The notes: generated from the sequence alone by a model not told the origin. Counted from the stretch's first letter, positions 22,043 through 33,239 are shown. The stretch: 53,110 nucleotides of DNA from Welwitschia mirabilis (GCA_051453625.1 JBOZIK010000001.1:85174061-85227170); one strand, 5' to 3'. Numbers and translations: made by a program.

Positions 22043-22360
22043 GTTGTCTTATGATCTAGCTCAAAGTTAAAGTTTCAACTTTGAGCTAGTGTTAATTAGC
22101 TTCTAAGCTTACAACATGATGGGTCGCCTTAAGATCTAGCTTAACTTTAAGTTATCATCACTCAATGTTTATAGCATGCTGGGTTGGCTTAAAATATTAC
22201 TCAATGTTTTGGCTTTGAGTTAGTGTAAGTTAACTAGATGATATTGCTTTATTATAGGTTTAAGCACAATAAAAAATATAAGAAGATAATTAAGTTGGCT
22301 AGAAATCTAATTAAAAGTTTTAATTTTAAGTTAGTATTAGTCAACTAGTTAAATTTTTTC
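22043..22360. repeat. degenerate tandem repeat with a perfect 13-bp-stem hairpin
   Basis: Three or four variants of one unit follow each other. Recurring words are GATCTAGCT, CTTTGAG(C/T)TAGT, CTTTAAGTT, CATG(A/C)TGGGT and TTAACTAG. The first unit contains CTAGCTCAAAGTT (22056-22068) and its exact reverse complement AACTTTGAGCTAG (22077-22089), separated by 8 bases. Tandem repeats in the 3' non-coding part are known from Tat/Ogre-type elements. Confidence 0.6.
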
Positions 22361-22873
22361 AAGAATTTTAGCTCATGATCAAGAAAATTAATTAGGTAAT
22401 ATTCATTTTTCCACTTCCTTTTGAAAATTCATTCTTTTTCTATTTTCCATTAGCTATATTTTCATAAAATTATCTAAATATTTTTCTTAATAAATTTTAG
22501 GATTCTACTTAACTACTTGGCAATTAATGATGATAACAAAATCTAATGGATCCCTGCAAAGACTTATAGCTTGGGAAAAAACAAAAATAATGATAAATCG
22601 ATCTGAAGTTCAAACTTTAAGTTGAACCTTAGTTAGTTTATAATTTATCAACTCCTTCTTTAATAGATATTATTGCTGAAACCTGATACATTTTGGCTAC
22701 TAAATAAAATAGGTATGCAATTTCTTCAAAATCTTTTACTTCATTACTACACACATGTTCACTAATTATCATAAAACAAATCACACTTGTTAACTACATT
22801 ATGAAATTCTTATACTATAAATTTTATTTTTATCTACTATTAATCATGCATCTTTCTCAATATTAAGTCTTTA

Positions 22874-22980
22874 AATCACTCCCCCTCATTCTCCCATTAC
22901 TGCTTCAAGAGCTAAAAAGGTAAAACATTATCTTTTTAACTTAGGTTCTACACAGATTGATATGTGTATTACAAGTGTAG
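22874..22980. repeat. left copy of a direct repeat of about 107 bp flanking the nested Copia
   Basis: It aligns with 31921-32027; shared words include CATTA(C/T)TGC, AACTnAGGTTnTACACAGAT and ATATGTGTATTA. Both copies end in TGTAG. On the left this is the first five bases of the Copia LTR (22976-22980); on the right it is followed by unrelated sequence. Confidence 0.75.
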
Positions 22981-24157
22981 GATCTAGAACCGTAGAAAAG
23001 GGGTAAATAATATTTTAAAAAATAAATTTAAAAGCTATCTCTACAAAGTATTAAATACTAAAAATATTTATGCATAAAAAAAAACCAAAAATGATCTAAA
23101 ATAAAAATAATTAAAATCATAAAATACCAATGGAGATTAATAGGTACACCACTTATAGTGTTTTGAAAAACCTTCTACTCCACTCTTGATAACTAGCATC
23201 TATTTAAAACGGATCCAAAACTTTGTTGCTCACTTTCTAGTATCTAAGGTTCACCTATAACCTTATATAATCATAATTTTTATAGTCTTAGTTTCAATTT
23301 TTTAAGAGAATACTTTTTAGTGTCAATAATATGTCACAATGCATAAGCTTAATCAGATCTGAAGTATAATAATAATTGTCCTATACTATTTGAGAATGAT
23401 ATCACAAATTCAAGTATTTACAATACAAAATAATTAATTAAAAGATTGATAATTAAAAGATTCTAGTTTGATTTTTTGTCAGGTGGAAGAAGTATAATGA
23501 TTTGGAGGCTTAAGGGTATAGAGGAGTTACATTTTAGGGTTTTACAAGTAGATCTAATTTTTCATCAAATAAAATAGAAAGCCAATAGCTAGAAAAATCC
23601 TATTTTCTTCATGACTGATTGACCTCTCAAAATGTCTATTCGACCCCATTGAGTGCCATCACTAAATTTGGTCGACCCCATATTTTTCTGGTCGACTTAA
23701 GTTCTTTACTTCTCCATGTCTAGTTGACTCCATCTGGAATCTACTCAACCACATAAGGTCTAGATCTGATAAATTGCATTTTGATCTAGTTGATCCCATA
23801 TGAATAATGATGGAGAATAATTTTTACCTAGGTCTAGTTAATCCATTAGAAATCTAGTTGAACCCTTAATGACAAAGGTTAAATACATTTTTAGTCTAGG
23901 TCTAGTCAACCCCTTAAGAATCCAATCGATCACTTAGTAATCTCACTTTGACACTTCTTGGTATAGATTTAATCAACTTCTTAGGAATTTGATTGATCCT
24001 TTAAGACACTATAACTTCTTATGTTTAAGCATGGCTAGTAATAAATGTTTGTTACTTCTGACCTGCAAGGATTAATATTTTTTGCAAGGAATACAACACA
24101 TTTTACTATACCAGAAAATGTTCGTTTGACATGGACTTGGCAAATTATAACTTAACA
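22976..24157 (-). repeat. 3' LTR of nested Copia
   Basis: A 1182-bp repeat from TGTAGGATC to ATAACTTAACA, matching 30762-31916 (shared words GTATGTCACAATGCATA, TACTATTTGAGAATG, ACCTAGGTCTAGT). It contains many short repeats of the type GTCTAGTnGACCCC / nTTAGGAATCnAGTTGA between 23620 and 24000, as does its partner. Confidence 0.9.
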
Positions 24158-24173
24158 ATCTTCCCCTTTGAGA
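24158..24173 (-). other. polypurine tract of nested Copia
   Basis: The minus strand reads TCTCAAAGGGGAAGAT directly before TGTTAAG, the LTR start. CAAAGGGGGAGAT is the usual form of this site in plant Copia elements. Confidence 0.88.
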
Positions 24174-24643
24174 TTGATGGTAAACTTTATTTATTTGAAA
24201 AATATTAATTTAAAAAATCCCCCTTAGAAAATACCTAGTATATGTGTGAAAAATTAATAACTATATCTATCCAAACCAAGCACTCATAATGGTTTTCCAA
24301 AGAGAGCCATATAAACAAATTAAAAGCATAGTTCATGAGACATACAATGTGCATTAATAGATATGATAGAAAGCATAGTTTATGAGAAATATAATATGCA
24401 TTAATATATAATAAAAATTATACCAAATGCATTTCTATTAATCAATTTTAAGTAGTACAACTAAAAGATACTCATAAGAAAATAACTGACGACTACAACT
24501 AAGAACAACTAATAATAACTGATTTTATAACTACTATTGCTTTTCCTTTTAACATTAATAATAAAGAAGAAAAAAAGAAAAATAATAAGAACAGACTAAA
24601 ATAACTAATAAATAATAGAGATAACAACAATTTAATCTTATTC
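24174..24643. other. non-coding stretch between extra ORF and polypurine tract
   Basis: A-rich sequence with a short near-duplicate (AAAGCATAGTTnATGAGA at about 24325 and 24371). No coding frame is seen. Confidence 0.5.
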
Positions 24644-25730
24644 TTATTCTTCTTCCTCCTTAGATTCTTCTTCAGAATCTGGGTCTTCTTCTTCTTCTTC
24701 TTCTTCTTCTTCAGTTGCCTTTTGAGTAGAGCTATTGGCTTTCTTAAATGTGTCTATAATCTCATACCCTACTATAATAAGAGCCTTTTTCATGTACCAA
24801 GTATGAGAATTCAACCTCTTAAAGTATGAAAGAGTCTCTTCAAGAGAGTCCTACTTTAGAGAAGGAGACTTGAAAGATTTCTTAGATCTAGAGAAAATGT
24901 GTATGTAAGACAAAGTTACATATCCAGTGGAAGACATAGGAGTTAAATTTTTTAGCTTGGGATGCAATTGGACTTTAAAATAACAATAGATATTTATAAT
25001 CAAAACAAAGTAAGGAAGAGCCCTAGTTTTATGACACTCCAACTGAGAAACCATATTTTTAAGAATAATGGTATAAGCATCAATGGAGTGACCAGTTCCT
25101 ACCAAATATAATAGATAAGTATGAGAGGTGGAAGTTTCATTATGATGATCTATAAAAGATAAAAATTTATAAGCAAAACCTAAATAGAGAAAACAATATT
25201 TTGGGGTAAGTTAAAAGGTGTAAAAGATGGTTTTCCATGGAATGAGGTTATCACAGAGTTGCTTGGTGACCTCCACTTTATCCTTCATGAAGTTATGCAA
25301 GGGCCAAAACTTTTGATAATCTCCTGTAGAGAGATTTGTAATGGAGGATATGAGATCTACAGTAACTCGAATCCTTCTCCCCAAAAGAAGACTCATAAGG
25401 GTAGATAAATTAGCATCAAATGAAGCATTACAAGAGAATATATGAGTAATAAAAGGATAGACTAACTCAAAAACCTCAAGAAAATAAGAAAGATCAAGTT
25501 CATTTAATGGACTTATCACATTCCTTAACTCTTTAAGTTTCCTAGAAGTAACATGTCTTTATTAACAAATAGGATTCTTTTCAAACTTCTTAGTTAACTT
25601 ATCCAAGGCCTCATCTAATATTTTAGAGTAAAAATACCCTAGATCTTTACTAGCTAGCTCCTTTTGCTAAGATCTTCTAAAAGGATCCTCAACCATTTGA
25701 AAGTGTGTGGTACTTCCTAAAGATAAAAGA
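24644..25730 (-). pseudogene. extra ORF downstream of Copia pol, plant-transposon-protein-like
   Basis: The minus strand reads, with a few stops, ELASKDLGYFYSKILDEAL, KKFEKNPIC, and then an open stretch 25519-25211 (LDLSYFLEVFELVYPFITHI, LLGRRIRVTVDLISSITNLS). Another open stretch, 25105-24851, contains GHSIDAYTIILKNMV and RALPYFVLIINIYCYFKVQL. The pattern 'YPxLxxxFxxN..., xGxxIxVxxxxIxxIxxL, ...LPYxxxLxxIxxxFxV' resembles the 'putative plant transposon protein' family (Pfam Transposase_32), from memory and untested. The end is an acidic tail (eight Glu, Asp-Pro-Asp-Ser, more Glu) stopping at 24644. It lies in the sense direction between pol and polypurine tract, the place of the env-like ORF in SIRE elements. 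Its role is unknown. Confidence 0.6.
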
Positions 25731-26049
25731 AATGGAATAAGACAACTAAATCTATTAAAGATAGGTGGACAGGTATGAATGAGGAAGGTTAGGGCTCCAC
25801 AAGATTTTATATCAAGGGGTGATCAAGTCAGATTTAAGAAAAAATTGGATCCACTGCCTATCTCCCATACTGTAATCCTACGTGTCTAGGTGACTAGGTT
25901 ATAATCCAGCCAACCTAACAAGATTTAAGTCATGAAACTTTTAGGTCTTATTAACCCAACTAGATTTAGGTCTAATCTGGGAAAGGCTTTGGTTAACTTG
26001 ACTTCTTCTCTAGATCCATTTAACTAAATGCAAGATTTGTTTAACTACC

Positions 26050-27800
26050 CTACTTTCATTTGAAGGATGAAGAGACAATTCCTAGTTTATGATAAAGTCT
26101 CAGAAAGTTGTCAAAGTTTAGGGGTTTTTTGAAAATATCATGTAGTTGTCTATTAGTACTTACAAAATTCATAGAAATGTTGCCTTTTTCTATTTGATCT
26201 ATAAGAAAATAATATCTTAGTTTAATATGTTTAGGTTAAGAACGTTGAATAGGGTTCCTTGAGATATTAATTGCACTAGTATTGTCATAAAATATTGGAA
26301 CCTATTCAAAATTTATTCCAAAGTCCTTGAGAATTTCCTTCATCTATAAAAGATGGGTACTATAATCCCTTGCTGCTATATATTATACTTTTGCTATGAA
26401 AAGGAAGATAGATTTTTATTTCTTACTTGTCCATCCTACCAAGCATGATTCTAAAAGAAAACAAGTCTCATTGTTGCTTATTCTATCATCTTTATAGTTA
26501 GCTCAGTCTACATCACTAAAACCTATAAGCTCAAAAGACATTTCTATAGGATACCATAGTTTATAGTCACTTGAACCTTTTAGATATCTTGTAATCCTTT
26601 TAATAGCTTAAAGTGTTATTACTTTAGTTGAGTCTAATATCAAGCACAAATGGCAATAGTAAACATTATGTCAAGTCTACATGCAGTTAAATACAATAGT
26701 CTTCCTATCATATTTCTATAAAATCTTTGGTCCACAAATTTTTCATGTTCATTAAGACTAACCTTATATGAAGTTGATATAGTTGTACTAGTTGATTTTG
26801 TCATTTCTAGTCTAAATTATTTGATTAAGTCCCTTAATTATTTGGATTGGGATATGAAAATCCCATGTTTTTGTTTTTTTTATTGGAATACTAAGAAACA
26901 TGCGAAATTCACCCAACATACTCATCTTAAAATGTATTGTCATAATGCTAGTGAACTCTTTAAAGAGAACTTTGTTTAAGGTTTCAAAAATTATGTCATC
27001 TACATAGATTTGAATGATGATAAAGGCCTCTTTAAGATTTTTAAAAATAGAGTTTTATCCATAGATTTATAAGTGTAATAATTTTCATTAATAAATATTG
27101 CTATTTTTTCATATCAAATCCTTGGAGCTCACTTAAAATCATATAAATCCTTTTTGAGTCTATATACATGGTTTGACTTGTGTAGATTTATGAAACCTTA
27201 TGGCTATTTCGCATAAACTTATTTATTAAGAGTTCCATTTAAAAAGGCAGTTTTCACATCCATCTGAAGACCTTTAATGTTCTTAAAGGCTACATATAAG
27301 AGAATTCTAATATTATATAGTCAAGCCATAGAAGTAAATGTGTCTTATACATCTATTTATTCAATATAGTTATATCCTTGGGCTACTAATTTTGCCTTGT
27401 TCTTAATCACATTATTTTATTTATCATACTTGTTTTTAAAGAACCATTTTGTTCCAATTAAGTTTAATCTTTTGGTCTTTCTACAAGTTTCCAAACATCA
27501 TTTCTGTTGAATTGTTAAAGTTCATCTTACATAGTTGTCATCCATCCTTCAAGAGATTCTACCTCTTCAACCTTTTTGGGTTTAGTTTGCGAGACATAAT
27601 AAATATGGGTATGAAAATTTTTAAGAGAGTTTCTTATTTAATTTTTTGAGCTTACATCTCCAATGATAGATTCTAATGGATGATCTTTTAGCTCTTTAAA
27701 TGTTTTGAAAATAACCTCTTGAGATGGCTATTCTTCATTTTTAGTTTTTACTTATTTTAGTTTGGATATACTTGGAATTAGATTTTCTTCACCATTCTAA
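26050..27800 (-). pseudogene. pol: nested Copia reverse transcriptase and RNase H, broken
   Basis: The minus strand reads MDVKTAFLNGTLNK (near 27250; family LDVKxAFLNGxL), GFINLHKSNHVYRLKKDLYD (near 27165), AFIIIQIYVDDIIF with YVDD intact at 26995-27006, and FKMSMLGEFRMFLSI (family FEMSMMGELxFFLGL). The RNase H end follows: IFYDNTSAINISRNP, KHIKLRYYFLID and MNFVSTNRQLHDIFKKPL (26100-26270), matching CDNxSAIxISxNP, KHIDIRHHFIRD and FVSTxxQLADIFTKPL. Stops stand at expected Gln and Trp positions. The active-site motif survives, but the reading frame does not. Confidence 0.88.
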
Positions 27801-27879
27801 GGAAAAAGTCTTATATTAAATTCATCTATTTAAATATTTATAGATACTTTTGACTAGTAGACTTTATTTGTTGAAAAAT

Positions 27880-28590
27880 CAATAGGATCTACTTCTAGTT
27901 GAGTATCCTAAAAAGATTTCTTCATTAGCTTTGAACTCAAATGTTCTCTATCTTTTAAGATAAAGCATTTATTCCCAAAGATCTTATAATATGAAACATT
28001 TGGTTTTCTTCCTTTCCAAGGTAATAGGGAGTTTTATCCATACATAGTCCTAGATAGACTCTATTGATAATGTAGTATGTATTACTCACTTCTTTAGTCC
28101 AAAAAATTTTAGAAATTTCCTTATCATTTAGCATTAATTTTGTCATTTCTTAAAGGACTCAATTTTTTCTCTTTGAAATTCCGTTTTGTTGAGGAGTCTT
28201 TGTGGCTGAAAATAGATGTTATATACCATTTTATACACAATAATTCTTAAAAAGATGATTTTTAAATTCTCCTTCATGATTACTTCTAATTTTTTTAATA
28301 GTATATCCTTTCTTATTTTGGATTTTGTTACAAATTTTAACACAACTTTTAAAAGTTTTAGCTTTATTTCCTAAGAAAGCAATCCAAGTAAATCTAGAGT
28401 AGTCATCAATCATAGTTAAGAAATATCATTTTTCTTCTAGACTTTTAGTTTGAGTAGGATTCACCAAGTCCATGTGAATGAGTTCAAGTGGCATTATCAA
28501 GTATACTAGGTTTTTACTTTTATAAGAAGTTCCAACTTGTTTTCCTTTTTTATAAGCATCACATAACCCATGTTTTTCAATGTTAATCTT
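27880..28590 (-). pseudogene. pol: nested Copia integrase core, broken
   Basis: From about 28560 the minus strand reads ELIHMDLVNPTQTKSLEEK (first Asp kept), then an open stretch 28413-28231 with MIDDYSRFTWIAFL and IKKIRSNHEGEF (family IRSDHGGEF; second Asp is Asn). A second open stretch follows in another phase, with TPQQNGISKKKIESF (family TPQQNGVVERKNR; catalytic Glu is Lys). After this, MTKLMLNDKEISKIFWTKEV and TYYIINRVYL (28146-27955) match ARxMLxEKxLPKxFWAEAVNxAxYxxNRV. Two of three catalytic residues are lost and at least two frame shifts exist. Confidence 0.87.
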
Positions 28591-28599
28591 GGGGGTTAC

Positions 28600-29040
28600 T
28601 TTCACATTTTTTTTAATGATAATTTTGAGATAATAATAGTTTACATGTCCTAATGATTGATGTCATAATTAGTCTTGAGTTATATGATAAAAACAACAAG
28701 TAGGTAAAGACTGATCAATGCTATAAACATTATCTATTCTATTTGCTTTCGGAAGAACATCATTTGTTTTACCATGTCTAACTTCACGTTTTTAAGTATC
28801 AAATATAACCTTATGGCCTTTATCAAAAATTTTACTAATACTCAACTTAATACTATTCGCATATAAAACTTCATTAATTTTAGGCATGTTATCTCCATCG
28901 ATGCTTTCAATGCCTTCAATTTTTACTTTTCTATTATTACTAAATGTTACTTCTCCTCCATCATAGTTATCCAAATGTTGGAATTTTGATTTGTTATTTG
29001 TCATGTGTTGGGAACCACTATTCAGGTACTAGCAAGTTTC
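28600..29040 (-). pseudogene. pol: nested Copia protease and GAG-pre-integrase domain, broken
   Basis: Near 29030 the minus strand has YLNSGSQHMTNNKSKFQHL, the counterpart of WYLDSGCSRHMTGDKxxF; the catalytic Asp is Asn. An open stretch 29004-28792 follows: GGEVTFSNNRKVKIEGI, then IKLSISKIFDKGHKVIF (family LLSISQLCDKGYxVxF). The GAG-pre-integrase part near 28560-28680 reads HQSLGHVNYYYL and GLCDAYKKGKQ, where the family has LCDACQxGKQ; one zinc Cys is Tyr. Confidence 0.82.
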
Positions 29041-29699
29041 ATTTGATAATTAAAAGTTGTTTGAATTAATAAACTTTTTAAATTATCAGCCCTTATCCAC
29101 CTAGTCCATTTGGACTGTTGTGATACACATCACCTTGGAATAAATTTAAATGGAAAAGTAATAATAAAATTTAAAAAGATTATTGACTTTATAGAACTAA
29201 AAAATAATTTTGAATGACTTAGTTTTCCGTAAAAATGACACATAATATTTGACATAAAGTCATTTTTCCATGTTATCTAATTCAACTGATTGCATGATTT
29301 TTGAGTAATGAAGCCAATAAATTTATTATCATGAACTGGTCTTTGTATCCCAATAATCTATTTCAATTTACTTAAACTATTTGAAAATTTATTTATAAAT
29401 TGAGAAAAGCTTTTTATCTTTTAAGTTAGCTTGGATTTTTCTGTTTGAACCATCTTGTACTTTGTCTTTAACTCTTTTTTTTCCTTGTTTAGAGCCTTTA
29501 CTATCTTATTTAGTTTATTGATCCATTTTAATAATTTTTTAATTCTAAATAAAGCTCTTAGCGAGTATCTTCTAGCTCCTTTTGATCTTCTTTAATAAGA
29601 TCTAGATCATCTAGTTCTATTGATTAAGGCATGTTTTTTATGAAAGGGACTATTGCCATGAAGGAAAGTCTTCTATTTTCACTTGATTCGTAGCTTGAG

Positions 29700-30700
29700 C
29701 TACTATCATCTTCTTCATCTACATTATCCTAAATGGCAATGAAGGATGATGTCTTAGATTTTCTCTGATCTCTTTTATTGTTTGGACATTTATTTGTAAC
29801 ATGTCTGTATTCCTTACATGTATAACATTAGACCCCCTTTTTTTTCTAGATCTCTTCCTAGTTTTAAGTAACTCTTNNNNNNNNACTTGCTTGGTTTCCA
29901 TTCTCTCTTTCTTTTATGCAAGAATTTTTTGAATCTCCTTGTTAAAAAAATAACCTCATCTTTATTAAGGTCTTCATTTAATTTTTTAAATTTAAACTCT
30001 TTCTACATGCTTTTTAATGTAAGACTATTCTTTTTATCTTTAGAGAACTTTAATTTATAAGTTTAAAGATTACTTTGAAGTTTTTCTAGTATCATTTGAT
30101 TGATGTTCTTGCTTTCATTAATGGCTGTAACCTTTGGTTTAGGACATTTTATGAGAGATCTTAAAACTTTTTATACAAATTTTTCTTCATATATTTTCTT
30201 GCCTAGACTTACCATAGAGTTTACTATGTCTATCAGTATAGTAAAGAAATATTATAGAGTCTCTTCTTCTTCCATGTGAATATCTTCAAACTTGGATACA
30301 AGCATTTGTAGCTTTGTCTACTTTACAGTGGATGTTCCTTTTTGTGCTATTTCAAGAATATCCCTACCTTTCTTAACATGTTAATAGTTCACAATTCTCT
30401 TGAATTCATCTATACACACTACATAAAAAATAGCATTAAGAGTATGGGCATCTATGATAGCCTTGATGTTAATGGCAGGAATCCATTAGTCTCAAGATTT
30501 CTCTACCACTATGGTGATTCTATTACTATCAGTTTTGGGTAGTGTGGGCATAACATATCCATTGTAGATTGCTTCCTTTATGTCTACATCTAAGGATCTA
30601 AGAAATAATCTCATATGGGCCTTCTAGTAAGCATATATTATTCCATCAAACATGAGTGATCTTCTTGTAGAGAGGCCATCAGAAGAATTAGTTATAGTTA
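29700..30700 (-). pseudogene. gag: nested Copia gag (UBN2 type), broken; zinc knuckle intact
   Basis: The start region near 30655 reads FDGIIYAY-KAHMRLFLRSL (family FDGxNYxYWKxRMxxFL; Trp is now a stop). It is followed by KLQMLVSKFEDIHMEEEETL (near 30265-30320), LGKKIYEEKFVQKVLRSL (near 30150-30205) and LEKLQSNL-TYKLKFSKDKK (near 30040-30100), the conserved core of the UBN2 gag family. The zinc knuckle at 29786-29827 is CYTCKEYRHVTNKC, a complete CxxCxxxxHxxxxC, followed by PNNKRDQRKSK. An 8-N gap at 29877-29884 interrupts the linker. Gag would assemble the particle and bind RNA. Confidence 0.87.
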
Positions 30701-30747
30701 GGGTTCAGAAGTCTAGATCTGTTAGGATCTACCAATGACTCAACCAC

Positions 30748-30759
30748 ACTCTAATTCCA
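30748..30759 (-). other. primer-binding site of nested Copia
   Basis: The minus strand reads TGGAATTAGAGT two bases inside the 5' LTR. It is close to the initiator Met-tRNA site TGGTATCAGAGC, with one T-to-A difference and two C-to-T changes. Confidence 0.8.
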
Positions 30760-30761
30760 AA

Positions 30762-31916
30762 TGTAGGATTTAGAATCCTAGATGTGGGTTTAAAAAATAA
30801 ATTCAAAAGCTATCTCTATAAAGTATTGAATACTAAGAATATTTGTGCATATGAAATACCAAAAATAATCTAAAAGAAAAATAACTAAAATCAAAAAGTA
30901 CCAATGAAGATTGACATACACATAATTTATAGTGGTTTGGGAGACCTTTTACTCCACTCTTGGCAATTAGTTTCTACTTGAGACTAATTCAAATCTTTGT
31001 TACTTACTTTTTAGGTATCTTAGATTTACCTATAACCTTTTACAATTAGACTTTTTAGATGCTCAATATCAACCTTTTAAAAGAATGCCTTTCAGTGTCA
31101 ATAGTATGTCACAATGCATAGACTTTACCATATTATAAGTACAATAATCATAGTACTATACTATTTGAGAATGGTATCACAAATCTAAGTACATATAATA
31201 TAAACTAATTGTCAAAGTACTAATAATCAAAAAATTCTGTTTCAATTTTTGGTCATATGGAAGAAGTATAATGATTTTAACGATTGAGAAATATATAGAA
31301 GATACATTCTATAGTTTTACAAGTAGATCTGATTCTCTAATGGATAAAAATAGAAAGGTAATAGCTACTAAAGTCTCATTTCTAGCATGATCAAAAAAGT
31401 TCTTAAAATATCTTATTGACCCCATTAAGTTCTATCACTGAAGTTAGTCAATCCAATTAAGTTCTTTATGTCTTTATGTCTGGTTGATTCCATTTAGGAT
31501 TTGGTTGATCGCATAAGGCCTAGCTTCAGTTAACCACATTTTTATCTAGTCGTCTTTATATAAAGAATGATAAAAAAAAATTTTAACCTAGGTCTAGTCA
31601 ATTCCTCAGGAATCTAGTCAACCCCTTGATGATAAAGGTTGCATACATTTTTAGTATAGGTCCAATCAACACCCTATGAATCTAGTTGATACTTCAATAA
31701 TTTGGTTTTGATACTTCTTGATATAGGATTAGTTAATCTCTTAGGAATCTAATCAACCCCTTTAAGGGACTATAACTTATCAGGTTTAAATGTGGCTAGT
31801 GACAAATGTTTGCTACTTCTAACCTATACGTATTAATATTTTCTGAAAGGAATACAAAACATTTTTCTATACTAAAAAATGTTAGTTTAACATAAAATTG
31901 GAAAATTATAACTTCA
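30762..31916 (-). repeat. 5' LTR of nested Copia
   Basis: A 1155-bp partner of 22976-24157, from TGTAGGATTTAG to TATAACTTCA. The right end has lost the AACA seen in the other copy. Divergence is scattered over the whole length. Confidence 0.88.
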
Positions 31917-31920
31917 TAAG

Positions 31921-32027
31921 AACTGCTTTTCTTTACTTTTTCATTATTGCATTAGGAGTTAAAAAAGATAAAGCATTATTTTTTAACTCAGGTTTTACAC
32001 AGATCAATATGTGTATTAGGAGTGTAG
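31921..32027. repeat. right copy of the direct repeat of about 107 bp flanking the nested Copia
   Basis: Matches 22874-22980. It ends in TGTAG followed by AACTTCAATC, while the left copy runs into the LTR (TGTAGGATC). Confidence 0.75.
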
Positions 32028-32922
32028 AACTTCAATCTCCTCATATTTCTATGAGGTCTTAGAATGAAGTACAATAGAAATTATATTAAGATTATAAATC
32101 AACTTCTGAGGTTTTGGATACTTTGAACACCTTCCTTACCAAGGCCAATAAAAAATGTTTTGAGAATGAAGTCATTCCTCTAAGCTATGGTCATATGATT
32201 CATCACTTGTTAAGTAAGTATCTAAAGGTTAGGATAAAAGAAATTTATTAATAACTTAATTAAGAAACCTTAGCTTATGAAATTTTCTTAGGCTAGTTAG
32301 CTAGATGGATGTAGGTGTTAGAGAAGAGAGTTGGTTAGCTTTAAGGCATAAGTCTTGCACTTAGTCTAGCTATAATATGTCTTGATAGGGTAGAACATAA
32401 AAACAATATGGAATGCTAAGTCTTATAGGAACCTTTGGTAAGATCACTTAGAATAGATCAACATGCTCTCAAATTTTCTAAGTAAAATGTGTCTATTGTC
32501 CCTGAGTAAGAGATCTATAAGATCATCATCTAAGACTAAGTATTCTAACAAATAGAATGATTTCTTTAGTTGATTCAATAATTAAATTGCTTTAGTTAAG
32601 TTATTTATTATTTTAGCTTTAGTAGCTTCAGTGAATCTTTTTCCCTGTTTCTATAAAATGATGTAGTAAAAAATTCCTTCTCTAATAAAGTTTTTAGTTG
32701 TTATTTTATTTTAAATAACGTTATCTTATAACTACTTTTATTTTCTTATTGAAATATTAATTTTCTTAAAGGGAATTCATACTAGCTAATTTATCAAATT
32801 GTTAAGATAATATAAAATAACTTTAAAACCATGNNNNNNNNNNNNNNNNNNNNNNNNNNNNNNNNNNNNNNNNNNNNNNNNNNNNNNNNNNNNNNNNNNN
32901 NNNNNNNNNNNNNNNNNNNNNN

Positions 32923-32978
<56 letters not shown>

Positions 32979-33239
32979 CATACATACATACATACATCCA
33001 TATATATATATATATATACAAATTGGTAAGTTATGATATATATTTGTATCCTTAGTAACTAGTTGTGTTTTAGATGACTTATAGGATATAACTATTTCTC
33101 AACTTTTTATTTTCACTACTTAATTTTCTAACCATAATGAGGAGTGTGCAACTATTATCAGAGGAGTAACGACTCACAAGATTTCTTTTTTTTTCCTTTT
33201 TTTTTTAAATTTATATCATAACTAGTCAACCCCTTAGTA
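32028..33239. other. unassigned part of gypsy element with gap and microsatellite
   Basis: Post-integrase sequence of the OTA gypsy element, to the right of the nested Copia. A plus-strand stretch near 32080-32220 has protein-like content (LDTLNTFLTKANKKCFENEV, PLSYGHMIHHLLSKYLKV) but is short, broken and of unknown family. A gap of 89 N (32834-32922) and a compound microsatellite follow. No other feature is recognised. Confidence 0.4.
32834..33018. repeat. gap (89 N) and compound microsatellite (TC)n(TACA)n(TA)n
   Basis: N at 32834-32922 runs straight into about 50 bases of TC repeat, then TACA repeats, then TA repeats to about 33018. The gap probably lies within the repeat. Confidence 0.9.

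Larger units (their letters stand above)
22976..31916 (-). mobile_element. SIRE-like Ty1/Copia retrotransposon with extra 3' ORF, nested in gypsy
   Basis: About 8.9 kb on the minus strand: 5' LTR (30762-31916), Met-tRNA-type primer site, UBN2-type gag with intact zinc knuckle, protease, GAG-pre-integrase, integrase, RT, RNase H (26050), then an additional ORF (24644-25730) and a polypurine tract before the 3' LTR (22976-24157). The order integrase before RT defines Copia. The long size and extra ORF after pol suggest the SIRE/Maximus lineage (inference). All frames have stops or shifts, but RT keeps YVDD. It lies in the non-pol part of the surrounding gypsy element. Instead of a simple 5-bp duplication it is flanked by a direct repeat of about 100 bp. 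Confidence 0.87.
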
